Below, in pieces: positions 52,787-61,371 of a stretch of 64,000 nucleotides of DNA. Every line of letters begins with the position of its first letter. Positions within the stretch are counted from its first letter, which is position 1. Source of the DNA: Labilibacter marinus (GTDB lineage: Bacteria > Bacteroidota > Bacteroidia > Bacteroidales > Marinilabiliaceae). A program made the position numbers and the translations under genes. The stretch covers positions 1 to 64,000 of the forward strand of contig NZ_LXYE02000009.1 of assembly GCF_001659685.2 (NCBI RefSeq), read 5' to 3'. Under the pieces are notes generated by a model. The model made no database searches and had not been told where the DNA came from. It worked only from the letters and a program-made list of their open reading frames with translations.

Positions 52787-53257
52787 GCGATAATTAATTT
52801 TTTCTTACACTTGATAGCCAAAAGTCAGGCTATAGTATCGATAATGGTTAATACTTATTTTTATAATTCTGTTTGTTAATCTCTACAAACTTCAAGAATC
52901 TTTACGTAAAAAGATGAATTTTTATGTGATATGATTCTTATTTCTTTGTTTACTTGCGCAAAATTAGAAAAATCTGTCACTAAAACCCATTTTTTACCAT
53001 AAAACATAGTTATATAATATAACTAATTGTTATGGTATTTAAGGTCTAAAGCATGTGTGGTGGTCTTTAACTTGTTGTTATATAAGGTTGTGTGTGCTTA
53101 AGAAATGAACTTGTAAAAACTGACTTTAATCACGAAAAATTTCTTTAATTAATAATGTTTGTCATTTATTGCTACTCATTTCATATCCAATATATGAAAT
53201 ATTTTTGCATAAAAATACAGAAATATATACCCCTATTCACTAAACTTTAATTTTATC
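52787..53257. other. 471-bp intergenic region between serC and gcvT
   Basis: No gene seen. On the minus strand TAATTTTG (52959-52966) fits the -7 consensus and would give serC a leader of about 165 nt; no -33 box is clear. ATTTCATAT-CCAAT-ATATGAAAT (53178-53200) is a perfect 9-bp inverted repeat that may act as an end signal for gcvT transcripts or as a protein site. Confidence 0.45.
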
Positions 53258-54340
53258 TTAAATAAATGGTGCTTTAACAATTTCAGCCTTTAGCTTTCTG
53301 TTTCTTACTTTAATAAAAATCTCAGTACCAAACTTAGCCTGATCGGTTTTTACATAACCCATACCTATACCGCTTTTTAAAACTGGCGATTGTGTTCCTG
53401 AGGTAACATGACCAATAACATTATCCTCATTATCTACTATTTCGTAGTCCTTACGTGGTATACCTCTATTTATCATTTTAAAAGCTCTTAATCTACGCGT
53501 AACACCATTCTCTTTTTGAGATAGAAGAGCTTCTCTATCTATGAAATCATTGCTGTCGGTAAATTTTGTAATCCAGCCTAAACCAGCTTCAATAGGAGAG
53601 GTGGTATCATTAATGTCGTTGCCATACAAGCAAAATCCCATTTCTAATCTTAGGGTGTCTCTGGCTGCTAAGCCAATGGGTTTAATGTCATATTCGGCAC
53701 CTGCTTTAAAAATACTTTCCCATAATGTTGTAGCATCTTTATTATATATGTAAAGCTCAAAGCCTCCAGCGCCAGTGTATCCTGTATTAGATATTATTAC
53801 ATCATTTACACCTCCAATTTTTCCGGTTACAAAACTATAATATGGAATTTCAGATAAGTTAATATCGGTAAGCTTTTGTAAAGTTTCAATGGCCTTAGGT
53901 CCTTGAATAGCCAATTGCGAAATTTCATCTGAGGCGTTTTCTAATTCCGCATGCATGGTGTTGTTTTCAATACACCAGTTCCAATCTTTTTCAATATTAG
54001 AAGCATTGACCACTAAAAGGTATTTTTCTTCCTCGTATTTATATACCAATAAGTCATCTACAATTCCGCCTTGTCCATTAGGGAAACATGAGTATTGTGC
54101 TTTACCAATACTTAATTTACCCACATCGTTTGAAGTCACTCTTTGAATAAACTCAAAGGCGTTAGGGCCTTTTACCCAAAACTCACCCATATGCGAAACA
54201 TCAAAAACGCCAACATTATTTCTAACTTGCATGTGTTCGTCGTTTATTCCTGTATATTCGATGGGCATTTCGTAGCCAGCAAAAGGTACCATTTTAGCAT
54301 TTAAGCTATGGTGAATAGAGTTGAATGCTGTTTTCTTCAT
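53258..54340 (-). CDS. gcvT: Glycine cleavage system T protein (aminomethyltransferase)
   Basis: A 360-residue GcvT, the folate-dependent step of glycine cleavage. [58 protein letters not shown] is the classic N-terminus; [21 protein letters not shown] and [23 protein letters not shown] follow, with the catalytic Asp in AARDTLRLE. No other gcv genes lie here, as is common in this phylum. A well-spaced promoter precedes it. Confidence 0.96.
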   Translation of the reverse strand: MKKTAFNSIHHSLNAKMVPFAGYEMPIEYTGINDEHMQVRNNVGVFDVSHMGEFWVKGPNAFEFIQRVTSNDVGKLSIGKAQYSCFPNGQGGIVDDLLVYKYEEEKYLLVVNASNIEKDWNWCIENNTMHAELENASDEISQLAIQGPKAIETLQKLTDINLSEIPYYSFVTGKIGGVNDVIISNTGYTGAGGFELYIYNKDATTLWESIFKAGAEYDIKPIGLAARDTLRLEMGFCLYGNDINDTTSPIEAGLGWITKFTDSNDFIDREALLSQKENGVTRRLRAFKMINRGIPRKDYEIVDNEDNVIGHVTSGTQSPVLKSGIGMGYVKTDQAKFGTEIFIKVRNRKLKAEIVKAPFI

Positions 54341-54654
54341 ATGATAAATTTCTATTACAAATTTCTAGTTGTTGCTTACAAATGTATATAATTGCATTTT
54401 GCTCAAATATGATAATTACTTTGCTTTTAAGCTTACTTTTATCATTACTTGGTGTAAAAATATGCTTTTAGTATGATATAGCTTGGCTAAAACATAGGTA
54501 GGAGTGGTTTTGCTTGTGTTTTAATATGTGTTGTTATACCCTATTTAAAGTATAAAAACAATACAATTTTACATGATGCTAAGAATTTAACAAGCTAAAA
54601 TCATGCTTGTTTCATAAAAAAAACTAGTTTTGTAATAAATAACAAACAAAATTA
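54341..54654. other. 314-bp divergent intergenic region (gcvT / Hpt)
   Basis: It contains the gcvT promoter on the minus strand and a candidate -7 box TAGTTTTG (54625-54632) for the Hpt gene, with a TTG 15 bp further up. No gene and no recognisable riboswitch, including a glycine riboswitch, is seen. Confidence 0.45.
54380..54408 (-). promoter_or_regulatory. Promoter of gcvT
   Basis: Read on the minus strand: -33 TTTG at 54405-54408, a 17-bp spacer, and -7 TACATTTG at 54380-54387, a full consensus match. Transcription would start about 32 nt before the gcvT start codon. Confidence 0.5.
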
Positions 54655-55146
54655 ATGCTAGACCGTATGGCCGAGGATTATACACAAATTGACTTATCGT
54701 ACCTAGAAGGTATTGCCGAAGGGGATAAGGATATAATAAAAGAATTAGTAGAGATCTTTTTGGATCAGATGCCAGAGTTTACAGATGGTTTTGCAGAAAG
54801 TATGAGGGATAAAGATTGGGTTAAAGTAGCCGCAATTGCTCATAAAGCAAAGTCATCAGTAATGTCGATGGGAATGGAAGAATTAGGTAATGTTGACCTT
54901 AAAAATATGGAATTGTTAGCTAAACAATTACGTATCAATGAATTGTCAGATAAGGAAAGTATTACGGATGCACAAAAAGATGAAGTAAATACTTTGCAGC
55001 GTAGCCTGGATAGTTATCCTGAAAATAGGATAACTTGGGTGGTAGATAATGCGAGCAAGGATAAATTAGAAGAATTGATTAACAAATTTACAGCAGTTTG
55101 TAATGTTGCTGTAGAAGAATTAAATAAAGAGATTAGCACATATTAA
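54655..55146 (+). CDS. Hpt-domain phosphotransfer protein
   Basis: A 163-residue protein with an Hpt four-helix domain: VEIFLDQMPEFTDGFAESMRDKDWVKVAAIAHKAKSSVMSMGMEEL, where H63 is the phospho-acceptor. An insertion of about 55 residues (KNMELLAKQLRINELSDKES... NRITWVV) extends the C-terminal helices beyond the usual length. An in-frame ATG 12 bp later (MAEDYTQIDLSYL) could be the real start. A STAS protein follows by 15 bp. It probably relays phosphate between a hybrid kinase and a response regulator encoded elsewhere. Confidence 0.83.
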   Translation: MLDRMAEDYTQIDLSYLEGIAEGDKDIIKELVEIFLDQMPEFTDGFAESMRDKDWVKVAAIAHKAKSSVMSMGMEELGNVDLKNMELLAKQLRINELSDKESITDAQKDEVNTLQRSLDSYPENRITWVVDNASKDKLEELINKFTAVCNVAVEELNKEISTY

Positions 55147-55161
55147 ACCTTTCATACTCTC

Positions 55162-55485
55162 ATGATTGAAACTAAAATAAACGAAGGATATATAGTTGCC
55201 GGTATTAAAGAATCGGACAGACTAACTGCCGCAGTGGCGGATGAAGTGAAAAGTGAATTAAGCTCTATTGTTGGTGGAGACAATGGGAAAGTAGTACTTA
55301 ATTTATCTAATATACAATTTATAGATAGTACTGGTATTGGGGTATTAATTTCCGCCTTAAAAACAGCCAGACAGAATGAGACTTTGTTTCTCTTGTGTTC
55401 TATCCAGAAGGATGTAATGAGTTTACTTTCTTTAATGAAATTAGATAAAGTATTCGAAATTCGTGAAGATGAAAGTTCATTATAA
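55162..55485 (+). CDS. STAS-domain anti-sigma-factor-antagonist-like protein
   Basis: A 107-residue STAS protein. NLSNIQFIDSTGIGVLISALKTARQ is the signature, with S56 the likely regulatory phosphorylation site. Relatives are switched by serine phosphorylation and bind anti-sigma factors or other partners. No kinase or phosphatase partner is next to it; the adjacent gene encodes an Hpt protein. The terminator downstream ends this two-gene unit. Confidence 0.88.
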   Translation: MIETKINEGYIVAGIKESDRLTAAVADEVKSELSSIVGGDNGKVVLNLSNIQFIDSTGIGVLISALKTARQNETLFLLCSIQKDVMSLLSLMKLDKVFEIREDESSL

Positions 55486-55513
55486 ACTTATTCTATCATA
55501 ATATTATAAAATG

Positions 55514-55546
55514 AAACCTGTGAAGTTAGCTTCTCAGGTTTTTTTT
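55514..55546 (+). terminator. Terminator after the STAS gene
   Basis: AACCTG-T-GAAG pairs with CTTC-T-CAGGTT around a 4-nt loop, followed by T. Confidence 0.9.
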
Positions 55547-55682
55547 GTTCGAATAAATCGGGATTAATGGTGCAAAAGATTTACCATTTTGCAAGGGTGT
55601 TTAATATTAATTCGCATGGGCTCAATAAATGAGTAGGAAATATAGATGCCATCCGGTGAGTTGTACATTGTTTACCCACAAA

Positions 55683-55708
55683 AAAGGCCACTTTAAAAGC
55701 GGCCTTTG
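55683..55708 (-). terminator. Terminator closing the Bat operon
   Basis: On the minus strand AAAGGCC pairs with GGCCTTT, followed by T. Confidence 0.85.
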
Positions 55709-55711
55709 ATA

Positions 55712-56461
55712 TTATATTGTTTCGATAGTTGAGCTTGGGAGCCAGCCATCGTTACCATCGCTTATCTCTATTCTGTTCCAGCCTTGTACTTCTTCCAGTA
55801 TTTCAACTTTGGTTCCTTCGTGAAGGATAAATAAATCTGTACCACCTGCAGAAGGAGAACTTTTAATACTCACTGAAGGTTCAAAAATAATAGCCGTATT
55901 TCTGTTGGTTAATCTGTCTTTTTGTGCTCCTGCAAAATTGAATGCAGCTACGGACACAATTACTAATAAAATAGACATGCCAAATGAAAATTGCTTAATG
56001 GCACGACTTCTAGATAAAAAGAAGAATCCAATCATTAGTGCGGCTAATACAAATGCAATGATGGAGATAATTGCCCAAGAATCGGATTTGTTTGTATTTT
56101 TAAAATCTTCGAACCAAGAAATTAAAATGAATTCACCAACCGTTTCTAACTTATCAGTTACCTGCATATTGGCCATCTCCAAGTTATATTTTACATCCTT
56201 ATCGTTAGGAGATAGGAGTAAAGCTCTTTCGTAACTTAAAATAGCCTCAGGTAGTTTGCCCGTTTTGTAATAAGCATTACCTAAATTAAAATATACCTCC
56301 GTGCTCTCAACACCAGAATCTAATATTTCACTATAAGCTTCAATGGCTTCTTCGTATTTCTCTTCCGAGAAAAAAGTGTTTCCGTTTTCAAACCTGTTGT
56401 CTTGCGCATGGATATTAATAAAAGCCACAAAACAAATAATATATGTGATTAATTTTTTCAT
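55712..56461 (-). CDS. batE: BatE: TPR and SH3-like protein
   Basis: A 249-residue protein with signal peptide (to INIHAQ). TPR repeats cover about residues 20-95 (AIEAYSEILDSGVESTEVYFNLGNAYYKTGKLPEAILSYERALLL), two membrane helices lie around 130-180, and a C-terminal SH3-like domain (VSIKSSPSAGGTDLFILHEGTKVEILEEVQGWNRIEISDGNDGWLPSS) ends the protein. This is the BatE layout of the aerotolerance cluster. It is the last gene, 6 bp after batD. Confidence 0.88.
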   Translation of the reverse strand: MKKLITYIICFVAFINIHAQDNRFENGNTFFSEEKYEEAIEAYSEILDSGVESTEVYFNLGNAYYKTGKLPEAILSYERALLLSPNDKDVKYNLEMANMQVTDKLETVGEFILISWFEDFKNTNKSDSWAIISIIAFVLAALMIGFFFLSRSRAIKQFSFGMSILLVIVSVAAFNFAGAQKDRLTNRNTAIIFEPSVSIKSSPSAGGTDLFILHEGTKVEILEEVQGWNRIEISDGNDGWLPSSTIETI

Positions 56462-56467
56462 TTTGCT

Positions 56468-58306
56468 CTACTTTTTAATTTGACTATCTAATTTGCCAAT
56501 GTTATCTAAGGCACGTTTATACAATTTATCCATTTCTTCAGTAGCTCCTGATTCTTGAGAATAACGAGCAAATTCGCAGGTATCCAATATCGAGATTAGC
56601 TCATCTTTAACACTGCTTTCTACGCCTCTTTCTTCAATTAAATTACTTACTTTTTCTTTGTTTAATTCGCTTACAGGTAAGTATAGCTTATCACTTAAGT
56701 AAGTATAAAGAGCTTTTAATACTTCATCATAAAATGCCTCATGATCTCTTTCTTTTAATAATGTAGAGGACTTCTTCAAGCGTTTTTGAGCCATTTTACT
56801 GGCTTTTTTATTCTTCACTAAATGCATATTAGCATTTTCGTGCATACGCTTGCGGTAAAGTATAAATACCAACAATAAAACTAATAATGGTATGATATAT
56901 CCAAAGTAGAAACCGATTGAACCAAAGAAGAAAGTTCCAATAGGTTTAAGGTGAGCTTTACCTGTTTTAATAAAGCGAATATCCTTACCTACAAATTTAA
57001 CTTGCTCTCTATTTACACTTGATGGACTATAAGTTCCTCCTGTGTATTCTTCGCCACCTTCTCCTTTCTCTACCTCAATATTTATAGGTCTTGACTTAAT
57101 AGATTTGAACCTCTTTGCTTTATAATCAAAGTAAGAAAACACTAAAGGATCGATAGTGTATTTTCCAGGAAAACGAGGAATAATAAGATACTCATAAGTC
57201 TTCGTACCTTGCATCCCTGAAACAGTATTCTTAAAGTTGTTTTTAGCTGTAGGTTCAAATAAATCAAAATCAGTAGGAAAATCGAATTTTGGTGTTGACA
57301 TTAATTTATGATTTCCTGTTCCAGAAACAGTCACTTTAATGGTGATACCATCATTCACTTTTACCTTGTTGGTTGAAGTGTTTACCTTCATGTTTAACTG
57401 CCCAACAGCACCTGAAAAACCACTTGGTTTGCCACTTGGGTACGGTTTAACTGTAATTTTTATAGGTTTTGACTTAACGCGTTTTTTAACAATGCGATAG
57501 TTGTTGTCGAAGAAGTCGTCAAAAATACTTTGAGACCGTCTTCGCACCCTTTGTTTGATAAGAAATTCAATTTCTGTAGCTGCAATATTTTCGGTTCCTG
57601 TTTTTTGTGCGTAAAGTACCTTTTGCTCAAAAGTACCAACTCTATATTGTTTGTTATTGACTACCTCGTACGACCAATTAATGTTACTGGCATCTGATAA
57701 ATCCTGAACAATAAAATTTCTAAAATCAGGATGTTTAATATCCGATACATTATCTAAATCAATAAGCGTATAAATTTTAGTGGTCAGTACAAGCGGTTCG
57801 CCTTGATAAATGCTTCTCTTATTCGGCGTTACTTTAATAAAAAGATCATCATTAGAAAATGAACCACTTTCTGATGAAGATTGATTTTGCTGTGCTTGAG
57901 ATGATCCTGCACCAGCATTTTTAATGATTTCAACATTCAGCGAATTACTGGAATATTTTTTGCCATCAATTGTAATTTGAGCAGGGGCTATATTATACTT
58001 ACCTTCTTTATCACATTTTAAAATGTAGGTATAAGTATATTGTCTGCTACGAGTCACTTTTCCATTAATAATTTGAGTGCTTGAACTCGTCATAACGCTC
58101 GGTCCCATTAATACAGAAAAGTCGGCTAAAGGAGGTAACCTGAAATCTTCACCTTCTTCGTTGACTGAATATACCAACTGGAATTTTTCTCCAGTTAAAA
58201 CGGCCGATTTGGCTTTAGCCGTAAACTGAATATCTTGCGCTTTAATATTGCTGATAAAAGCAAATAATAAGCAGGCAAATAGTATGTATTTAATTTTGTA
58301 CATCAT
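56468..58306 (-). CDS. batD: BatD: secreted/membrane oxygen-tolerance protein
   Basis: About 612 residues from ATG 58306, which begins the signal peptide (MMYKIKYILFACLLFAFISNIKAQ); the open frame extends 24 bp further up without benefit. Repeated Ig-like beta domains (VTPNKRSIYQGEPLVLTTKIY, MKVNTSTNKVKVNDGITIKVTVSGTGN) fill the periplasmic part, a membrane helix lies around 470-490 (SIGFYFGYIIPLLVLLLVFILY), and a helical cytoplasmic tail follows. Family name: oxygen tolerance BatD. It probably assembles with BatA/BatB. Confidence 0.9.
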   Translation of the reverse strand: MMYKIKYILFACLLFAFISNIKAQDIQFTAKAKSAVLTGEKFQLVYSVNEEGEDFRLPPLADFSVLMGPSVMTSSSTQIINGKVTRSRQYTYTYILKCDKEGKYNIAPAQITIDGKKYSSNSLNVEIIKNAGAGSSQAQQNQSSSESGSFSNDDLFIKVTPNKRSIYQGEPLVLTTKIYTLIDLDNVSDIKHPDFRNFIVQDLSDASNINWSYEVVNNKQYRVGTFEQKVLYAQKTGTENIAATEIEFLIKQRVRRRSQSIFDDFFDNNYRIVKKRVKSKPIKITVKPYPSGKPSGFSGAVGQLNMKVNTSTNKVKVNDGITIKVTVSGTGNHKLMSTPKFDFPTDFDLFEPTAKNNFKNTVSGMQGTKTYEYLIIPRFPGKYTIDPLVFSYFDYKAKRFKSIKSRPINIEVEKGEGGEEYTGGTYSPSSVNREQVKFVGKDIRFIKTGKAHLKPIGTFFFGSIGFYFGYIIPLLVLLLVFILYRKRMHENANMHLVKNKKASKMAQKRLKKSSTLLKERDHEAFYDEVLKALYTYLSDKLYLPVSELNKEKVSNLIEERGVESSVKDELISILDTCEFARYSQESGATEEMDKLYKRALDNIGKLDSQIKK

Positions 58307-58367
58307 CTCAATGTTGAAATTCTTAGGCAAAAATAGAATTTTTATCTAGTTGTGTGCGAATAAAGCT

Positions 58368-59294
58368 TTACCAGTTTTTTTCAATGCTTTTAACTGCTTT
58401 ACCTTTTTTCTTTTGCATGTTTTCTTGCAATTCCTTTTCATCTTCGTTTAGCGCATTTAAAATACGTTGCGCATCTTCCTTCGAAATTTGGTTTGGATCT
58501 GGCTTTTGTTCCTGGCTATCTGGTGTTCCATCGTTGTTGGAATCTGTATCACGATAGTCTGGCGTTCCGTCTCCATCTGTATCTTTGGGCTCATTAGGAT
58601 TATCTCCAGCTTCTTGCTTATCAGGTATCCCGTCATTATCCGAATCTTCATCTTGATAATCAGGTTTTCCATCCTTATCAGTATCCTGCTGTTCGTTTTG
58701 CTTTCCGTTTTGGTCTTCTTTTTCCTTTTCGTCTGGAATACCATCACCATCAGAATCTTGTTTTTGCTGATCCTGTTGATCTTGATTCTGGTCCTTATTT
58801 TGATCTTGGTCCTTATTCTGATCCTTATTTTGATCTTGGTTTTGTTCCTGGTCTTCTTGTTGCTGTTTCATCTTCATGGCAGCAATCAGGTTGTACCTAG
58901 TTTCATCATCCGAAGGATTGTTTCTTAAAGCATCCTTATACGACTTAATGGCATTATCAATATCCTTTTTAGCCATGTAGGTATTACCAATATTATGCTG
59001 CAAAATAGCTTTCTGCTCCTTGCTTAAATCTTCCTGATTAATACTTTTAAACTGGTTAAAAGCCTCTTCGTATTTTTCTTGTTTATAGTAAGCATCGCCC
59101 AGATTAAACTCCGCCTCAAAAGATTTTTCTCCTTCTTTTAAATTATCCAAGGCTTTTTTATACTCAATTTCCGATTCTATAAAGTTACCATCCTGAAACT
59201 CACCGTTTCCATTGCGAATAAACTTACGTTCCTTTTGTGCAAAGGAACTTACTGACAAGCTAAAAAGTGCTATATATATAAGTGCTAGTCTCAT
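58368..59294 (-). CDS. batC: BatC: TPR protein with thrombospondin type 3-like repeats
   Basis: A 308-residue protein with signal peptide (to SSFAQ). TPR repeats span about 25-140 (AEFNLGDAYYKQEKYEEAFNQF, LQHNIGNTYMAKKDIDNAIKSY). A Gln/Asp/Asn/Lys-rich linker (141-180) leads to calcium-binding-like DxDxDG repeats at 180-266 (DSDGDGIPDEKEK, DTDKDGKPDYQDEDSDNDG), then a short C-terminal segment (EDAQRILNALNEDEKELQEN) as in other BatC proteins. The repeats are extra compared with the minimal BatC. It overlaps batB by 4 bp. Confidence 0.88.
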   Translation of the reverse strand: MRLALIYIALFSLSVSSFAQKERKFIRNGNGEFQDGNFIESEIEYKKALDNLKEGEKSFEAEFNLGDAYYKQEKYEEAFNQFKSINQEDLSKEQKAILQHNIGNTYMAKKDIDNAIKSYKDALRNNPSDDETRYNLIAAMKMKQQQEDQEQNQDQNKDQNKDQDQNKDQNQDQQDQQKQDSDGDGIPDEKEKEDQNGKQNEQQDTDKDGKPDYQDEDSDNDGIPDKQEAGDNPNEPKDTDGDGTPDYRDTDSNNDGTPDSQEQKPDPNQISKEDAQRILNALNEDEKELQENMQKKKGKAVKSIEKNW

Positions 59295-60331
59295 TTTTTA
59301 TCCTCCTCTTCAAATAAGTTAATTTTACTGAGGTATTTGTTTTTACGCTCCAATACAATAAACTCAATTAATAGAAACAGCAAAGCTAAAATGGCAATAA
59401 ACTGAAACTGACTTTTGTAGTCGGTATATATTTTAGCTTCCATTTCGGTTTTTTCAAGTTTAGATAGATGGTCTACCAAATCGTTCATTCCTTTACGGAT
59501 GTTATTGGCAGCAATAAATTCGCCTTCACCCGCATTGGCAATGTCTACCATCATAGCCTCATTCAACTTCGAAATAACCACATTTCCTTCACGGTCTTTC
59601 ATAAAGTTGTTTTTTCCACCACCGGGAATCGGTATAGGAGCTCCTTTGGGTAATCCCATACCTACAGTGTATACTTTAATGCCTTTTTCAGCAGCCGCTT
59701 TGGCAGCTCCAATGGCGTCGTCCTCGTGATTTTCTCCATCCGTAATAACAATGATAGCTCTATTTACATCTTCTTGTGCACTGAAAGAGCCTGCACACTT
59801 ATTAATAGCAGTTCCAATGGCTGTACCCTGTGTTGTAACTATCCCTGTATTGATAGTTGAAATAAACATACGTGCTGAAGGATAATCTGTAGTAATTGGA
59901 AGCTGTGTGTAGGCTTGACCTGCAAATACCACTAATCCAATTTTATCATTCTGTAGCTTTTCTACCAGCTGATATATCGCTCTTTTGGCTCTGTCCAATC
60001 TGCTAGGCTCAATATCCTGCGCATTCATACTGTTAGAAACATCGAGTGCAATGATAATTTCAATTCCCTTGCGTTTTACCGTTTCTAGCTTTGTGCCAAA
60101 TTGTGGTCCAGCCAAAGTAAAAATGATGGCGATTAAAGCCAATAGCATTAAATAAAACTTAATCACTGGTCGGGTAGAGGAGGCGCTTGGCATCAATGGG
60201 TTTAATAACTCAGGATTACCGAATCGCTCCAATGCCTTTTTTCTTCTTTTACCAATAATTAAACTGGTAAATGCAAGCACAGGTATAAGTATGAGTAAGT
60301 ATAGAAATTCTGGATGTTCAAATCTAAACAT
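59291..60331 (-). CDS. batB: BatB: von Willebrand factor A membrane protein
   Basis: A 346-residue protein with two N-terminal membrane helices (FLYLLILIPVLAFTSLIIG, about 10-28; FYLMLLALIAIIFTLAG, about 59-75), a VWA domain with an intact MIDAS (IIALDVSNSMNAQD, TTQGTAIGTA, VITDGENHEDD), and a C-terminal helix (FQFIAILALLFLLIEFIVL). Such proteins form the BatA-BatB complex. It is 18 bp after batA and overlaps batC. Confidence 0.93.
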   Translation of the reverse strand: MFRFEHPEFLYLLILIPVLAFTSLIIGKRRKKALERFGNPELLNPLMPSASSTRPVIKFYLMLLALIAIIFTLAGPQFGTKLETVKRKGIEIIIALDVSNSMNAQDIEPSRLDRAKRAIYQLVEKLQNDKIGLVVFAGQAYTQLPITTDYPSARMFISTINTGIVTTQGTAIGTAINKCAGSFSAQEDVNRAIIVITDGENHEDDAIGAAKAAAEKGIKVYTVGMGLPKGAPIPIPGGGKNNFMKDREGNVVISKLNEAMMVDIANAGEGEFIAANNIRKGMNDLVDHLSKLEKTEMEAKIYTDYKSQFQFIAILALLFLLIEFIVLERKNKYLSKINLFEEEDKK

Positions 60332-60349
60332 GATAATATAGTTTTAAGA

Positions 60350-61342
60350 TTAAGGAAGGTTACGTAAAACCGTACTTCTTAAGAATACTTCTGCCAACAT
60401 AAATACGGCTGCTAAAATGGCCCATATCATATATTCTTCCGACCTCTTTGTGTATTCTTTTACCTCAATCTTCGTTTTTTCCAATTTGTCAATGTCCTCG
60501 TAAATCTGTTTAAGACCTTTTTTGTCAGTAGCTCTAAAATATTGACCTCCCGTAATGTCAGATATTTCCTGCATCATTTCTTCGTCAATTTTAACTTCTT
60601 CTTCTACCAATCGAGTGCCGTATGGTGTTTGTACAGGGCGTTTAGCAATTCCTTTAGAACCAACCCCAATGGTATAAACTCTAATGCCAAATGTTTTAGC
60701 AATTTCGGCAGCTGTTAACGGAGCTACTTCACCTCGGTTATTTACTCCATCGGTTAAGAGGATAATTACCTTCGATTTTGCTTCACTATCCTTAATACGG
60801 TTAACCGCAGTAGCTAATCCTAAACCAATGGCAGTACCATCCTGCACCATATGAGTTTTAATTTCCGACATCAGATTAACCAAAACACCTTTGTCTGTGG
60901 TTAGCGGACATTGCGTAAAGCTCTCACCCGCAAAAATTACCATCCCAATTTTATCGTTTTCACGAGCTAAAATAAATTCTTTAGCCACATCTTTTGCAGC
61001 TTCCAGTCTGTTGGGTTTAAAATCTAAGGCTTCCATACTCGACGAAATATCCATCGTCATAACAATGTCGATACCTTCGGTAATGACATCGTGAGAGCTA
61101 TTGGACGACTGTGGGCGAGCTAGCACAAACACCAACATGGTAATGGCCAGCGACCTTAAAACGATAGGTACATGCCTTAAATATACTTTCCAGGAAACAG
61201 GTGCATTCTGAAATCCTTTTAAAGTAGATATTTGAAGCGATGCTTGTGAACTCTTATGTTTCCAGATGTACCAACCAATTATGAGTATCAAAACCAATAA
61301 AAGGTAAAAGTAATATGGATGTAAAAAATTAATGTTGCTCAT
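60350..61342 (-). CDS. batA: BatA: von Willebrand factor A membrane protein
   Basis: A 330-residue protein: helix 1 (FYLLLVLILIIGWYIW), helix 2 (VLRSLAITMLVFVLARP), VWA domain with MIDAS VMTMDISSSMEALD, QDGTAIGLGLATAVNR and ILLTDGVNNRGEV, then a C-terminal helix (YMIWAILAAVFMLAEVFL). Paralogous to BatB, which is encoded next to it; the pair arises from duplication across this phylum. It is 29 bp after the BatD-like protein gene. Confidence 0.93.
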   Translation of the reverse strand: MSNINFLHPYYFYLLLVLILIIGWYIWKHKSSQASLQISTLKGFQNAPVSWKVYLRHVPIVLRSLAITMLVFVLARPQSSNSSHDVITEGIDIVMTMDISSSMEALDFKPNRLEAAKDVAKEFILARENDKIGMVIFAGESFTQCPLTTDKGVLVNLMSEIKTHMVQDGTAIGLGLATAVNRIKDSEAKSKVIILLTDGVNNRGEVAPLTAAEIAKTFGIRVYTIGVGSKGIAKRPVQTPYGTRLVEEEVKIDEEMMQEISDITGGQYFRATDKKGLKQIYEDIDKLEKTKIEVKEYTKRSEEYMIWAILAAVFMLAEVFLRSTVLRNLP

Positions 61343-61371
61343 TGTATATTATTGTTTCGCAATAACCTAAA

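Noticed and set aside
54341-54654. A glycine riboswitch in front of gcvT
   Set aside because: The predicted leader is only about 32 nt and no aptamer-like sequence is visible.
58467-58928. Plus-strand hydrophobic ORF of 153 codons within batC
   Set aside because: It mirrors the DQNK and DxDxDG repeats of batC; Ile/Leu/Val strings come from the antisense of Asp/Asn/Gln codons.
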